This document shows, one piece after another, positions 11,901 through 24,400 of a stretch of 64,000 nucleotides of DNA; the first letter of the stretch is position 1, and every line of letters begins with the position of its first letter. The position numbers were made by a program, and so were the translations under genes. The notes beneath the pieces are model-generated. The model saw only the letters and a program-made list of their open reading frames with translations, searched no databases and had not been told where the DNA came from. Origin of the DNA: Cyanophora paradoxa (Eukaryota > Glaucocystophyceae > Cyanophorales > Cyanophoraceae); assembly GCA_004431415.1 (NCBI GenBank), contig QPMI01000071.1, positions 434,001 to 498,000 of the forward strand, in the 5' to 3' direction.

Positions 11901-13878
11901 CTGCGAGCCGGACGTGCTCGCCAGTGGCAAGAATGCCGACGTCGCAAGGAAGCTGTTCGTAGACGCAATGCCCGAAGCGCTCAAATGCGCAAGAGCGAGA
12001 AAATCAGACGCCGTTCGAGCTGCTGACGTCGAGACGTAGCGGCAGCGGATGCTGGAGCCCGCCGGAGCGCTGGTAGAGGAGACAGACACATTGACTAGAG
12101 GGGTTCCGGCTGCGTTCGAATTCTCCGTTTCAAACAGCATAAAGAAGAAGATCTCTAAAAATGCGCGCACCAATGACATAGAACGTCGAGCTCCGAGCCT
12201 TCGTTTGAAACGTTAAGCTCGACCCCTCACCGCTGTACCGCAAGTACCGGCACTCGAACGCCCCAGCAGGCGTCGACCAGGGGACCGACAGTGTAAAAGT
12301 ACCCGATTGCGATGACACGAAGCCCGAGCCGACGACGTATTCGGCGCTGGATAGCGCCGCGGAAGACAGGATAACGGCAATGAAGTCGTTTGAATCAGCC
12401 CAGGCGCCCGGGCTCGTCGAGAAGCTGCATTGCACTGAGGTGCCCGCGGCTAACCGCAGAACAGAAACAGGAACTGAGACACTGTACGTAGGAGCTGCGA
12501 CTTACAGTCAGATGTCGAAGGAATTTCGAATTCAGAACTTTGAGCGCGGACCTGCAACGCTAAAGCTCGAGCTGCGGGCCTTAGTGCTATACGAAGTGCC
12601 TGTCTGCCGCACGTAACGGCACTCGGAGGCGGTGGCGGCCGAGAGTGGCACGCGCAGGCCCACGCTCCCAGAGCTGGCTGTCAGCCCCGCAGATTTGGCG
12701 AGGAAGGTGGCGCTCGTGAGGGCACTGGCGGCGTCCGCGAGCGCGATGAAGTCCGCACTGCTGTACGAGTTGCTGGAATACGTGCACTGAACCGTAGCCC
12801 CGGCCGTTGTGCTGTAAACTGAGGCAGACACCGAAAACGCTTCCGGAACTGAGCGGTAAGCAGGTGCACGTGCACGCGTCAGCAGTTGCAGCGCCACTTG
12901 CAAGGGATTTATTTGAATTAGTACCTGTGACGGTGAGCACGGAGCTGTATGCAAGCACGCTGCAGGACGTGCTATAAATGCAGCGTACGTAGCGGCAGCT
13001 GTACGAAGTGCTGCCAGCCGTTGTGCCCGACGGCACGCTGAGCGTGAATGTAACATAACTGCTGGAGTATGCCAGCGCGTCCGTTCTTCGAATGCAATGC
13101 CAGTCCAGTCAGATAAACGAATGTGCATGATCTAAATGCACATGGATTGGACGATTAATATCGCTTGCTTATGCACCTCAAGAGGTATGCGGATAGACTA
13201 GTTGAAGAGCTCGCTGAATGGGGGCTCAGCGCGATGTAGTCTGCCGATCCCAGCGAATTCGTAGAAAAAGAGCATGTGACGCTCGCCCCTGGCGAGGCGG
13301 ACGTCGAAGAGGTCCAGGTGGAGTATGTGGGCGCCGGCGGCGGCGGCGGCGGCGGCGGAGGCGGCGGAGGCGGCGGCGGCACGTAAACTGGATCCAGAGG
13401 GCCGGGAGAGGTATCCATGCATATAATCATTAGCCGAAGGGGCAGAAGACGCTTATGCCTTGGGCAACGCACCACGAACAACAATGTCGGCGCTGTAGGC
13501 CTTGTCCGTGTAGCTCAAGCATCCGCCAATGCACCAGTTCCCTTCGAGCAGGCGACACTCGTATGTGCCGGTCGAGTAGATCTCGAAGTCAATATCACCA
13601 TTCGAATAAGAAAGGAAGCTGCTGACCGCCTCCCACTCTTTCGAGTTCCGTGCCGCGACCACGTCGAACAGACCCACGATCGCATTCCTGCTGCTCGAGT
13701 CCCGGTGGTAGCTGCAGGTAACGGTGTCTCCTGGCGCCATAGTGGTCGGAGATGCGTCGATTTCCCAGTAGGCGAACGCCGTTGGGATGAAGCTTGATTG
13801 CAAGCTCAATGAGATAGCAATCATAAGAAGGGCGACCGAATTCGAAGGGCGACGTATACGTATATGTGCACGCATCAT
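5957..13878 (-). CDS. Membrane-anchored class-3 lipase with signal peptide and ~10 Ig/SKICH-like repeats
   Basis: The start codon at 13878 is followed by a basic then hydrophobic segment (SVALLMIAISLSLQSSF) ending AFA, a good signal peptide. About ten repeats of ~100 residues follow down to about 10200. Each has V-x-C-x-Y, D-F/Y-I-A-L and Y-E-C-R-Y-V motifs and closes ARSSSFSV. A class-3 lipase follows (about 10150-8730): VYLVFKG; the nucleophile elbow GHSRG, joined across the intron ~9468-9541; NDYFDIVSLLPP carrying the likely Asp; and GVHAYR carrying the likely His. After another beta-rich region come a Pro/Ser-rich stalk, a membrane helix (VIAIASGVGGGATLLVCVCGVLLC) near 7290-7220, and a Pro-rich cytoplasmic tail. 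The last joined intron is 6518-6602. Inferred role: extracellular lipid ester hydrolysis at the cell surface. Some internal exon joints (9730-9890, 8500-8720) are unresolved. Confidence 0.8.
10200..13780 (-). repeat. Array of ~10 Ig-fold/SKICH-like protein repeats
   Basis: The repeats are recognisable at roughly 13780-13480, 13400-13200, 13040-12930, 12880-12550, 12500-12190, 12140-11770, 11740-11400, 11340-11000, 10960-10600 and 10510-10210. Shared features are a first Cys in TCSY, a DF/YIALA strand, a second Cys in (Y/F)ECRYV, and a final ARSSSF strand. The ECRYV and SSSF endings recall SKICH domains (xFCYV, SxPFxF); the Cys spacing recalls Ig domains. Most repeats are split by one intron. 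Family assignment is inference. Confidence 0.65.
13325..13383 (-). repeat. GCC/CGG trinucleotide run encoding ~15 prolines
   Basis: A run of GGC and GGA triplets on the + strand reads as a poly-Pro stretch on the minus strand, between lipase-gene repeats 1 and 2. It is in frame with the downstream repeat (YSTWTSST), so it is a coding microsatellite that acts as a stiff linker. Confidence 0.7.
13771..13878 (-). other. Predicted signal peptide of the lipase-repeat protein
   Basis: The first ~36 residues have a basic n-region (MMRAHIRIRRPS), a hydrophobic core, and small residues AFA before YWEIDASP. This fixes the start of the gene and places the repeats outside the cell. Confidence 0.75.
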
Positions 13879-15158
13879 GGTCGACTCATGGAACTATGGT
13901 GCACGTGGGATATGCATGTACATGTGTGCACCAAAGCTTATTAAAAGTTGAGGCTGCACGCTAACGTATACGTTCAACGGTTAACGCTGCCAGGCTCTGA
14001 GGGCTACCGTGAAAGCCGCCAAAATGAAAATGAAAGCCGAAGCTGCTCATCATACATCATGGCATGCGCGCGCATACCGTAGTACTGCATCTGCATGGCA
14101 CATGCGGAACACATGCATGCATCAGTTGCAACAACAAAACAGGCTTACAGCACTGCGGCAACTTAAGCCCTTGAAGCTTCCGGGACTCCGGATCCGGGAT
14201 ATCGATGGCGGCGAGATCGGAGTCTACGGTAGCTATAGACTATACTGTCACTATAGTACTGTATACTAGTACGTATACATACCGTAACATACGTACTACG
14301 TAGTTCCACTGGGCCAGGCTCATGATCAGCGGCTCCAGGGCCCAGGCAAGCTACCAGTATAGCTATAGGCTATAGCTATTAGCTGTACTGTTACAGTAGT
14401 ACTGTACTACGGAAAGTTCGCGCCAGCGCGCGATGATTTCCGAGTTCGATTGATCAATTGCAACCGCGAATGAATCCGCGATTGCCAAGTACTTCGGTAG
14501 GAATGCGGCTTGCCGCCAAGTTGCCGGCCAAAAAGTTGACTTGCGGTCAAGCCAAGCCAAGCCGATGATCATACGCATTGCAATTAATTAATATTATATA
14601 AGCGCCAATTGCAATATTTATAGCAGGTTATCACCGCCTATCAGAAGCAGTAATAGGCTACTAATAGCTGCAGGCCTAGCTAGCTATAGCCTGATCGAAG
14701 CTAGCTTAGGCTATATATACATGCATATGGAGCAACCCAATTGCATTAATTATTAATTAGAGCCCGAGCAGCTGCGCATGCAGATCTAGATCTAGAGCTA
14801 GAGCTCGCATGCAGAGCATCCCCCCCTGTCCCCCCCCCCTCCCCCTCTCCCCCCATCCCGGCCCCGGCCCCCTTCCATGGCGCTGGCCCGGCCACGCTCT
14901 AGATCTGCAGTCTCGCCCTCACTCTTCGAATTCCAGCGCTAGCTTCCAACCCCCCCCCCTCGCAGGGCCTCGCCCAAGCACCCCCACCTAACCCCCTCCC
15001 GCATCCCCTCCTCCATCGGTATGTATTTCGCCCTTGTCGACTCCTCCTGCAAATGGATCATTCACATCCCGCCCCGCCCCGGCCCGGCCCAGCCGCCCCC
15101 AAGCCCCCGCGGAACTCCCACAGGCTCCGCGCATATACACACGTCGGCACGGAACACG
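13879..15158. other. Intergenic region 5' of the lipase gene, 3' of the LRR gene
   Basis: Both flanking genes are on the minus strand. 14210-14420 is full of short palindromes of the CTATAG, GTATAC and TACGTA type. 14620-14810 is AT-rich with TAGCTA and CTAGATCTAG repeats. 14810-15010 holds C-rich runs. No coding region is recognised. The stretch just above 13878 should contain the lipase-gene promoter; no clear TATA box stands out. Confidence 0.6.
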
Positions 15159-16146
15159 TCAGCCGCCCAGGCGCCCCCGGAGCTCCCGGACTTCGGCCTC
15201 CAGCTCGGCGACGCGCGCGAGGAGGGTCCTCCGCTCGGCCCGCAGCGCCGCGTTCTCCGCCTCCAGCGCCTGCTCAGATCAGATCAGATCAGATCGGATC
15301 AGATCGGATCTGAGCGGTGCTCGGATCCGAGCACCTCGCAGGCGCCGCCGGAGACCGCGGGCCCCGCGCCGGTCTCGTCCTGAGGGGGGAGGGGGGGGGG
15401 GGGGGGGGGCGGGAAGGGGGGGGAAGGGGGGTTGAGGCAGGCCGAGGCAAGGCGGGCGCGGGCGAGCGAGCGCGGGGCGGCCGGGCGGAGCTCACGTCGG
15501 CGGCGGCGGCGGCGGCGGAGGCGGCGGTCAGAAGGGAGCGGAGGTAGGAAAGAGTGTCCGCCCCGGAGCGCCGGGCGTGCTCGGGGACGTCTGTGAGCGG
15601 GTTGCAGCCCGCTTCCAGCGCCTCGAGCGCGGCGAGGCGGCCGATCTCCGGCGGCAGCGCCGCCAGCTGGTTCGAGCTGACGTTCAGCTTCCGGAGGCGC
15701 GCGAGCTGGCCGATCTCCCGAGGCAGCGCCGCGAGCCGGTTGTCCCTCAAGTCGAGCTCGGTCAGGCTGGCGAGGCGGCCGATCTCTGGCGGCAGCGCCG
15801 TCAGCCGGTTGCTCCACGCGGAGAACTCCCGCAGGTTCGCGAGCTGCCCGATCTCCGGGGGCAGCGCTATGAGCTGGTTGGAGGGCACGTCGATCTTCTG
15901 CAGGCCCGTGAGGAGCCCGATCTCGCGCGGCAGCTCCATCACGGGGTTGCAGCCCATGATCAGCTCCCGCAGGCCCGTCAGCTTCGCGAGCTCCACGCCC
16001 GGGATGCTTGTGATGAAGTTGCCGTGGAGGTCGAGCACGGCGATGTTCGCGGGGCCGGCGCGCTCAATCTCCGCCGTCGGCCACACGATCCGCCTCTCGC
16101 AGCACAGGTCGAGCGTGCGCTGCTCCGGGATCCAGCCTTTCCCCAT
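15159..16146 (-). CDS. Leucine-rich repeat protein with C-terminal leucine-zipper coiled coil
   Basis: Exons are 16146-15496, 15379-15335 and 15269-15159, all joined in phase 0, for 268 codons. The start is the Met of MGKGWIPEQRTL; upstream codons remain open but lack LRR character and run into the divergent promoter. Exon 1 holds about seven LRRs of 23 residues with the core LPPEIGxLxxLxxLxxxxNxL, typical of cytoplasmic Ras-suppressor/PIRL-type LRRs. The short middle exon is Gly/Ala-rich. The last exon encodes a perfect heptad coiled coil (ALEAENAALRAERRTLLARV, then AELEAEVRELRGRL). No signal peptide is seen, so it is probably an intracellular scaffold that dimerises. Intron 2 (15270-15334) is made largely of GATC-type pentamers. 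The donor of intron 1 is GTGAGC. Confidence 0.85.
15270..15334 (-). repeat. Intron composed of GATCN pentamer repeats (LRR gene)
   Basis: This 65-bp GT-AG phase-0 intron has a core of tandem GATCA, GATCG and GATCT pentamers, largely self-complementary. Near-identical intron cores occur at 24019-24077 and 47649-47710. Confidence 0.8.
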
Positions 16147-16327
16147 CGGCTCTGAGGAATTGGTCAGCGTGCAAGCGCTTCGGGGCGACCGCGCGCTCGC
16201 GCGACGCACGCGGTGGTTCGACGCGGCTGAGGGTCGTTTGCTGGCGCTTTCGAGTCGCTCCGCTTTTCGTCGAGGGTCGACGTCGTTTCTCGTACCCGGA
16301 CTGCCGCCGCCACTGCCCGCCAGCGCG
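16147..16327. promoter_or_regulatory. Divergent promoter between LRR gene and aldehyde dehydrogenase
   Basis: 181 bp separate the two start codons, so both promoters must sit here or overlap the 5' ends. An ATTGG (inverted CCAAT) lies near 16160. No TATA box is seen. Initiation sites cannot be located from sequence. Confidence 0.5.
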
Positions 16328-19300
16328 ATGCAGCGGCCCAAGCTGCAGCCGCTCTACCCGTTCTGGGTGGGCCGTAAGGCCGTCAGAGACACGCAGTTCC
16401 AGCTCCCCGTCGCTGATGTCTTCACGAAGGAGACGGCCGCCCGCGTCGCCTACGCAGAGGCGAGCCACGTGCGGCACGCGATCGAAGCCGCGGAGGCCGC
16501 GGAGGAGGCGATGGGATCCATGCCCGCGTACAAGCGGAAGGCGCGCCGCGCCATCGTCGCCCCAGCTCGCTCGCTCGCTCGCTTGCGTACGTGCGCCGCG
16601 CGGCGCTGACGTGAGCGCAGGCGGTGCTCGTGCAGCTGGCGAGGGAGCTCGCCGCGCGCTCGGAGGAGTTCGCGGGCGTCCTCGTCCGCGAGACGGGCAA
16701 GACCATCCGGTTCGAATTCGAAACCGCCCTCCGCTCCCGTTTCTCTCCGGCCCACGCGCGCGCGCCGCAGCGACGCCCGCGGCGAAGTGGCGCGCGCGGT
16801 TTCGACGCTCGAGCTCTCCGCGGACGAGGCGCTCCGCGCCAACCAGGGCGACTCCGGCGCGCACGCCCGCGCTCTGATTTCGATCCGGCTTCTCCTCTCT
16901 TCGGCCGCGACGCTCACGCAGCCCCTCGCCCGGCCGCCGCAGGCTCCGCCGAGATCGCTGAACGGAACGCGGGTGCGCCTCTCTCCTGTCTCGGCCGCGC
17001 CCGCCCCCGAGCTTAAGGATGCGCTTCCACCGGCCTTCCGCAGGCATGTCCTACCTCACGCGGCGCTTCCCCATCGGCCCCGTCTCTATGATCACGCCCT
17101 TTAACTTCCGTGCGCCCGCTCGGCTCGACCCCGCGGCTCCGCGGCCCCGCCCGACGCACGCGCGCCCCTTTCCCCCCTCCGCCGCGGCGCAGCCTTGAAC
17201 CTCGCCGTGAGCCCCGTACCCCTCGCCCCACCCTCGTCCAGCCCCGAGCGCGTCCCCTCCCCCCCAAGGTCCACAAGATCGGCCCCGCCATCGCCGCGGG
17301 CTGCCCATTCGTCGTCAAGGTCCGTACCCCGTTCCCCCCTCGCACCCCATCCCGTACCCCCCTGACCTCTCCCCTCTCCCCCGCGCCCTCAGCCCTCCAA
17401 CCGCACCCCAATAGCCACCTCCATGCTCGGTTCGGAGCGCCCCGTGCACGTACCCCCCACCCTCGCACACCGACACGTACCCCCCCCCCAGGCGAGATGC
17501 TGAGCCGCACGGACCTCCCCGACGGCGCCTTCAGGCGCGCCGCCTCCCTTACCCCTACCCCTTCCACCTTGAATTGACGTACCCCCCGGGGGCGCAGCGT
17601 GGTGCCGTGCTCGCCCGGGGATGCGGAGGAGCTCGTCACCGATCCCCGCATGGTACCCCCCCGGGCTCGTAATCAGAGGCATCCAAGGCCCCGTTGTTCT
17701 CCTCGCTTACAGATAGCCTAATCCAGCTCTTAGAGCCCGCTTGCTTGATCCTCCTCCCCTTCTCCTTCTCGGCCCCTTCTCCTCACTCACCGCCCCCTTT
17801 GCAGGCGATGCTGAGCTTCACGGGCTCGGCGGCGGTCGGGTGGAAGCTCAAGGCCCTCGCCGGCCGCAAGCGGGCGCGCCCCCCCCCCCCCCCCCCCCCC
17901 CCCCGACTCCCCCTTCCTCCACCGCCGCCTCTCTCCTAGGACCCGAACCAGGTCGCCCCCCCCCCCCCCCCCCCCCCCTCTCTCTTCCCTCCTGCCGAAG
18001 TCCGCTAGCTCTTCTTCCGCCTTCCCCCCCCCCCCGCGCGCCTCAATGCTGTACCCCCAGGTGGCGCTGGAGCTCGGGGGCGACGCGGCGTGCATCGTCG
18101 ACCAGAGCGTGCGCGCTGGGCCGGCGGCCCGAATGCCCTAGGGGCCCCTAGGGGCTAGGGGCCCGCTTCTAGCTCGCCGCGACGCGCTGGGCCTGGGCCG
18201 GGGCTGGGCGCCGGCGGGCGCCGGCGGCTGGGCCGAGCTAGTGTCGTTAAACCGAGTGTCCCCTAAGAGACGGGGCCGCCGCCCCTAGAACGCCGCCGCC
18301 GGCCCTCCACCCTTGCACGCCCACCGCCTCCTCCCTGCGCCGCCCCTAAGAGACGGGGCCGCCGCCACTAATGCCCTAGGGGCCCCTAGGGGCTAGGGGC
18401 CCGCCCCTAGCCCGCCGCGACGTGCTGGGCGCCAACAACGCCGCCCGCCCTCCGATCCCCCCTTGCGCGCCCGCCGCCCTCCTTGGCCCGCGGCGAGGGG
18501 CGCAGCTGGCGTCGACCCTTACATACACTCCCCCCCCCCCCCCCCCCCGCGCTGCGGGCGTCGACCTGTACATCTACCTGTACCAGAGAGAGGGGGAGGA
18601 GGCCTCCCGAATCGTCTAAAAAGCTGTACCCCCCCCGCGCAGGCCGCCGCGATGGACCTCGATCGCATCGTCCGCCGCCTCGCCTTCGGGGCCTTCTACC
18701 AGGTACCCCCCTGCCCCTTCTTCCCCCCCCCAAAAAAGAGCATGCAACGAACGAAACGAGAGCTCTAGGCCAGGCTCTATTCTTCCCTATGCCCCTCTGC
18801 CCCTCCCCGGCCCCCTCTGACCCGGGCGGGGCGTGCGGGGCGGCAGAGCGGGCAGAGCTGCATCTCGGTGCAGCGCCTCCTCGTCCACGAGGCCCTCTAC
18901 GAGGTGCGAACGAAGCGGCCCGGCACGCGGGCTACGAGGACCGCTCGATGGCGGGGCGGGGCGGGGCGGGGCGGGGCGGGGCGGACCCTGCTGAGCGGGC
19001 GGGGCGGGGCGGGGCGGACCCTGTTGAGCGCGCTGAGCCGGGCGGGGCGGGGCGGGGCGGGGCGCAGGAGGTGGCGGGGCGGCTGGCGGCGGCGGCCCGC
19101 GCCCTGCGGCTCGGGGACCCCCTCAGCGAGGCCACCGACCTCGGTGCGAACGAAGCGGTCGCCCCGTACCACCCCACACATCGTACCCTACCCCATTTTT
19201 ACCGTACCCCCAGGCCCCATGATCTCGGAGGCCGAGGCGGCCCGGCTCGATTCGTGGGTCTTCGACGCCGTTCAGAAGGTGCCGTACCCCCCGGGACCCT

Positions 19301-20235
19301 TACCTCCCGCGAATCACGTACCCTGCAGGGGGGCCGCCTCCGCTGCGGGGGGCGGCGCGACGGCGCCCTTTACGAACCCACTGTACCCCCATTCCTTCCC
19401 TCGTCCAATTCTCTGTATCCCCTCACATCTCTCTCCAGGTACTGGAGGACGTACCCCCCGACTGCGCCCTCTCCTGCGAGGAGGCCTTCGGACCCGTACC
19501 CCTCTCCCTTCCCCCACCTCCCTTCCTCTGATATATGCTATTCTAAGCCAATCAGCTGCGACTACAATTAGCTATTTCTAATTCGAGCTCCCGGCATCAG
19601 GTGGTGGCGCTCAAGCGGGTACGGGGACTCGAGGAGGCGCTCGATGCTGTCAACGACTCCCGCTTCGGCCTCCAGGTACCCCCCCCCCCCACCCCTGCCT
19701 GGAGCGAGGGGGGTTTAAGTGGGGGCTTGTAGTTTGTTTAGACCGCGCGTAATGCTCTAGCTCTCGTGGACGTTCTGTACCCGGGAGGGGCCAAGGGGGC
19801 GCGGCCTGGGCCTGATCGTGACGTCACGGTCCTTTTTTGCAGATGGGGATTTTCACGCGGGACTTGCCGGCTGCCTTCCGAGCCTTCGAGCGCGCCCAGG
19901 TGCGCTTTACCCCGCTCTCCCTGCCCTGTCGATCCTGAAACTTCGTCCGGGGCAGGTTGGTGCGGTGGTGGTGAACGACGTACCCTCCGTCCGCGTGGAC
20001 TCCCTTCCCTACGGCGGCGTCAAGGTCCGCGCCTGTACCCCCAACGCAACGCCGCGCTCGGAGGCGTGTTCGGGGGCGCCACGCTGAGCTCGGCTCATAG
20101 CACCCAGTGGTCCCAGCGATCCAGTAGCCCAGAAACTAACTCGTACCCCCGCAGGACTCTGGGGAGGGACGGGAGGGGGTACGGAGCGCCGTGCAGGAGA
20201 TGACCCTCGAGCGAGTCATGATCGTAGCGAGCTAG
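16328..20235 (+). CDS. NAD(P)-dependent aldehyde dehydrogenase, 22 exons
   Basis: All 22 exons join in frame: 16328-16540, 16621-16709, 16771-16847, 16943-16972, 17044-17109, 17193-17206 (14 bp), 17268-17319, 17393-17429, 17492-17534, 17598-17652, 17805-17873, 18061-18108, 18643-18702, 18847-18903, 19068-19143, 19214-19278, 19329-19382, 19439-19495, 19601-19675, 19843-19899, 19956-20024 and 20155-20235 (stop TAG). Family landmarks: ITPFNFPLN (cofactor site), FVVKPSNRTP, LSFTGSAAVGW (Rossmann turn), VALELGG with the general-base Glu, GQSCISVQR with the catalytic Cys, EEAFGPVV, and LPYGGVKDSG near the C-terminus. Length of about 480 residues is normal and no transit peptide is evident, so it is probably cytosolic. 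The exact aldehyde is unknown; the sequence has a bacterial-type ALDH flavour. Four of 21 introns start GC. Confidence 0.92.
18109..18642 (+). repeat. Aldehyde dehydrogenase intron 12 with an imperfect tandem duplication
   Basis: This 534-bp intron is the longest of the gene. A block starting ATGCCCTAGGGGCCCCTAGG occurs at about 18132 and again at about 18370. Each copy continues through CTAGGGGCCCGC to a C-GCCGCGACG-GCTGGG segment. CCTAAGAGACGGGGCCGCCG also occurs twice (about 18264 and 18344). The unit is roughly 240 bp. A C run follows near 18530. Confidence 0.75.
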
Positions 20236-21466
<1,231 letters not shown>

Positions 21467-24400
21467 TCAGGCGCTGGCCCCGAGCTCGAGGACCCAGGCC
21501 GAGGCGGCCTTGCCGCCCGCCGCCGTCGAGCACTGCACGTGCACCTCGAACTCGCGCCGGAGCACGCCGCTGCATTTCGGAGGAGAAGTTCAGAGAGGAA
21601 GGGAAGAAGGGCAGAGGGCTCAGAGAAGAGAAGAGAAGAGCAGAGGGAGATCTAGAGGGGCGTGTGCGTGCCTGGACGGGATGAGGGTGCTGAACTCGAC
21701 CTTGGTGCGGCGGCGCTCGCCGGCGCGCTCCGTCTCGCGCACGGCGGCGACGAGGGAGCCGTCCCCGCCCATGCGCAGCTCGGCCGCCGGCGCCATCCCG
21801 AGGCCCGCGCTGTCCGTCAGCGCGCGGTTGTCGCGGTCGGTCGCGAGCAGGCCTGCCGGCGCACCCTCAATCAGCATACGTATAATTTATGCTAGAGAAG
21901 CTTCTATCAGCTGTAAAGGTCGAAAGAAAGCAAGGGGCGAGCTCGAGGGGGCAGGGGGCGCACCGGCGGGCGTGGCCCCGTCGTCGAGGACGACAACTCC
22001 GACCTCGCAGGCCGGCTCCTCACACGCGTCCGTCGCGTTGTACTCGAACTGACGTGTCAGGGGCCGTGTCAGAGTCAGAAAGCTCGAGAAAGCTCAAAGC
22101 TCAAGGGCCGGGCGCCCTATGTGAATGTAACTGTGAGTGTCTCATATCTATGTCATCTATGCATGTGATTATATAACGTCAATACATGAGCTGTAAAGCT
22201 GTGGTGCGGTGAAAAGCAATATTAATATTGAGGCGCACCGCGAGGGTGACGGTGCCGGTGGGGGTTGCGATGGTCGACAAATTGGCGTTGAGGGGCGTCG
22301 TCCCGTCGTCCGCCGGGCAGCTGTTTGTGTGTGCGCGCCGCGCAGCGTGAGGAACGAGCTCTAGTACATTAGCAGATTTCTATTTGTAACTAAAGGGCGC
22401 GCCTGCAGCCGAGGACGAGGAAGTCGGTGCCGTTGACGTTCGCGAAGGCGCCCCCGACGCTTAGCTTGGGCGCCGAGCTCCGCTCAACCTAACAGATGGA
22501 CAAACAAACAAACAAATAAGCAAGCGGAACGAGCTAGATAACATATATCATAGGGCGGACCAGGATGGTGGAGGTGCAGGCGGGGCCCTCGCCCAGCCCG
22601 AAGCGGTCGGCGACCCCGGGGACCTCCTCCGTGTAGATGTGCACGAATTGCGGCGCCCCCGTCGCCGTCAGCTGCTGGTTGTCAGGGCGCAGATAGCTGA
22701 GGTGGGGGGTGGGGGGCACCGGGGCGCCCGGGGGGATGGACTGGACGAGGCCGACGGAGTAGGCGCGCTCGCACTGGAACTTCGCGGTCATCTGGGGCTC
22801 ATGTGAGCGAACTGGGGTACGAGAAGAAGGAAGGGGGGTGGAGGGGGGGGGGGGCAACCTGAGGGCGAAGGTCCTCCATCGGGACGGAGCACTGCGGCGG
22901 CGTCGAAACGAAGGTGAGGAAAAGGCGAAGGCAGAAAGGCAGGAGAAGGCGGGCCTGGCCCTCGGGGATGCGCTTGACGATGTTGCGGGGCGGGCAGGAG
23001 CCGCCGGCGCTCTGGCAGACGCTCGGCACGTACAGGTCCGCGACTGAAATAATTCAAGGGAGTCAGGGAGGCCCGCGTCGCGAGGCGGAAATTCGAGGAA
23101 ATTAAGGGCGGCGCCGCGTCCGGACCGGCGATGGTGAAGGCGCAGGAGGCGTTGACCTCGGGGTGCTGGCGGAGCGCCCACGTGAAGTTTGCCTCGTAGC
23201 GGCCGCTGCGAGGCGGGCCGCGTCAGGCGGGGCGGGCGTGCGGATGGAGGTGGGCCGGTGTGTGGGCGGGCGCGCCTGCTCTGGCGGGCGACGTCGGCGG
23301 GGTACGCCTGGTTGGTGACGTTGTCGTAGGCGGGCAGGAGGAGCGTCCCGGCCGGCGGCCACTGGCGGAAGTCCAGCTGGGGAGGGGAGGGGGGAAAGAG
23401 GGGCTCCTGGTCAGCACCGGAAAGCCTCCGTGCGGCGCTCAACTAACTTCGATTCTAATTATTTGGAGGCGGCAAGCGTGCACCTCTTTCGGGTCGAGCC
23501 CGGCCAGCTCGGAGATGTTCGGCATGAGGACGCCCTGCGCGGCGGGCGCGATTCCGATCAGACCCGATCGGGTTGGCGTCAAATATCTCAGGAGGGAGAG
23601 GGAAGGCGGAAATTGCAGAATCTCTCTCAGGAATACGAGCCAAGAAACAGGGCGGGGCGCACGGCGATGGAGACGGCCCCGCGCGGGATGCACTCCAGGG
23701 TCTCGAGCGTCACGTTGGGGGCGGGGCACGCCAGCGTCGGCCGCTCGTCCGCTGCGCCGGACGAACAACAGCGTCGGACCGCGTCAGCGGCGCTCGGCGG
23801 CAGCAGGCGGGGCAGCGCGCGCGCGCGCACCGAGCGGGGTCCACACGATGACGGAGACCGGGCCCGACTCGAGGCGGCCGCCGCCGCAGGCGGGGGCGCG
23901 GGAGCGCGCCACGATCTGGTAGGGCGTGCCGGGCTGCAGGCCCTCCAGCACGGAGTAGGAGCCGCGGGCGTCCAGCGGCTGGGCGTCGCGCCACGTCTCG
24001 TTCGAGGTCACGTTGTACCTGCTCAGATCAGATCAGATCCGATCCGATCGGATCCGATCGGATCGGATCAGACGGACCCGGCGGGCAGGGTGGCGTTGTT
24101 GAGAGAGGTGTTGAAGGCCATGGAGTTGTTCGCGCGGCGGTACATGATGCGGACCGAGCCGGCGCGCACGCCCGCGTACGGCAGCTGCCACTGCTCGAGC
24201 GAGCGAGCGGGCGGGCAGAGGAGCGCGGGTTAGACGTCGCGAGGCGAAGGCTAAAGGCTAAACCAGCAAATTTTTAAGGTTTTATAATTAAAACACAGGC
24301 TCTAGATCTCAAGCTGTTTATTAAAGGGTTCCAAAACGCGCACGTTGACGACGATGACGGAGGGCGAGACGGCCGTCGCGTTCAGAGAGACGACGGGGTT

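Noticed and set aside
16064-17047. 327-codon minus-strand frame over the LRR/ALDH promoter and ALDH 5' exons
   Set aside because: Arg/Gly-rich shadow of GC-rich coding and intron DNA; the other strand has clear ALDH exons.
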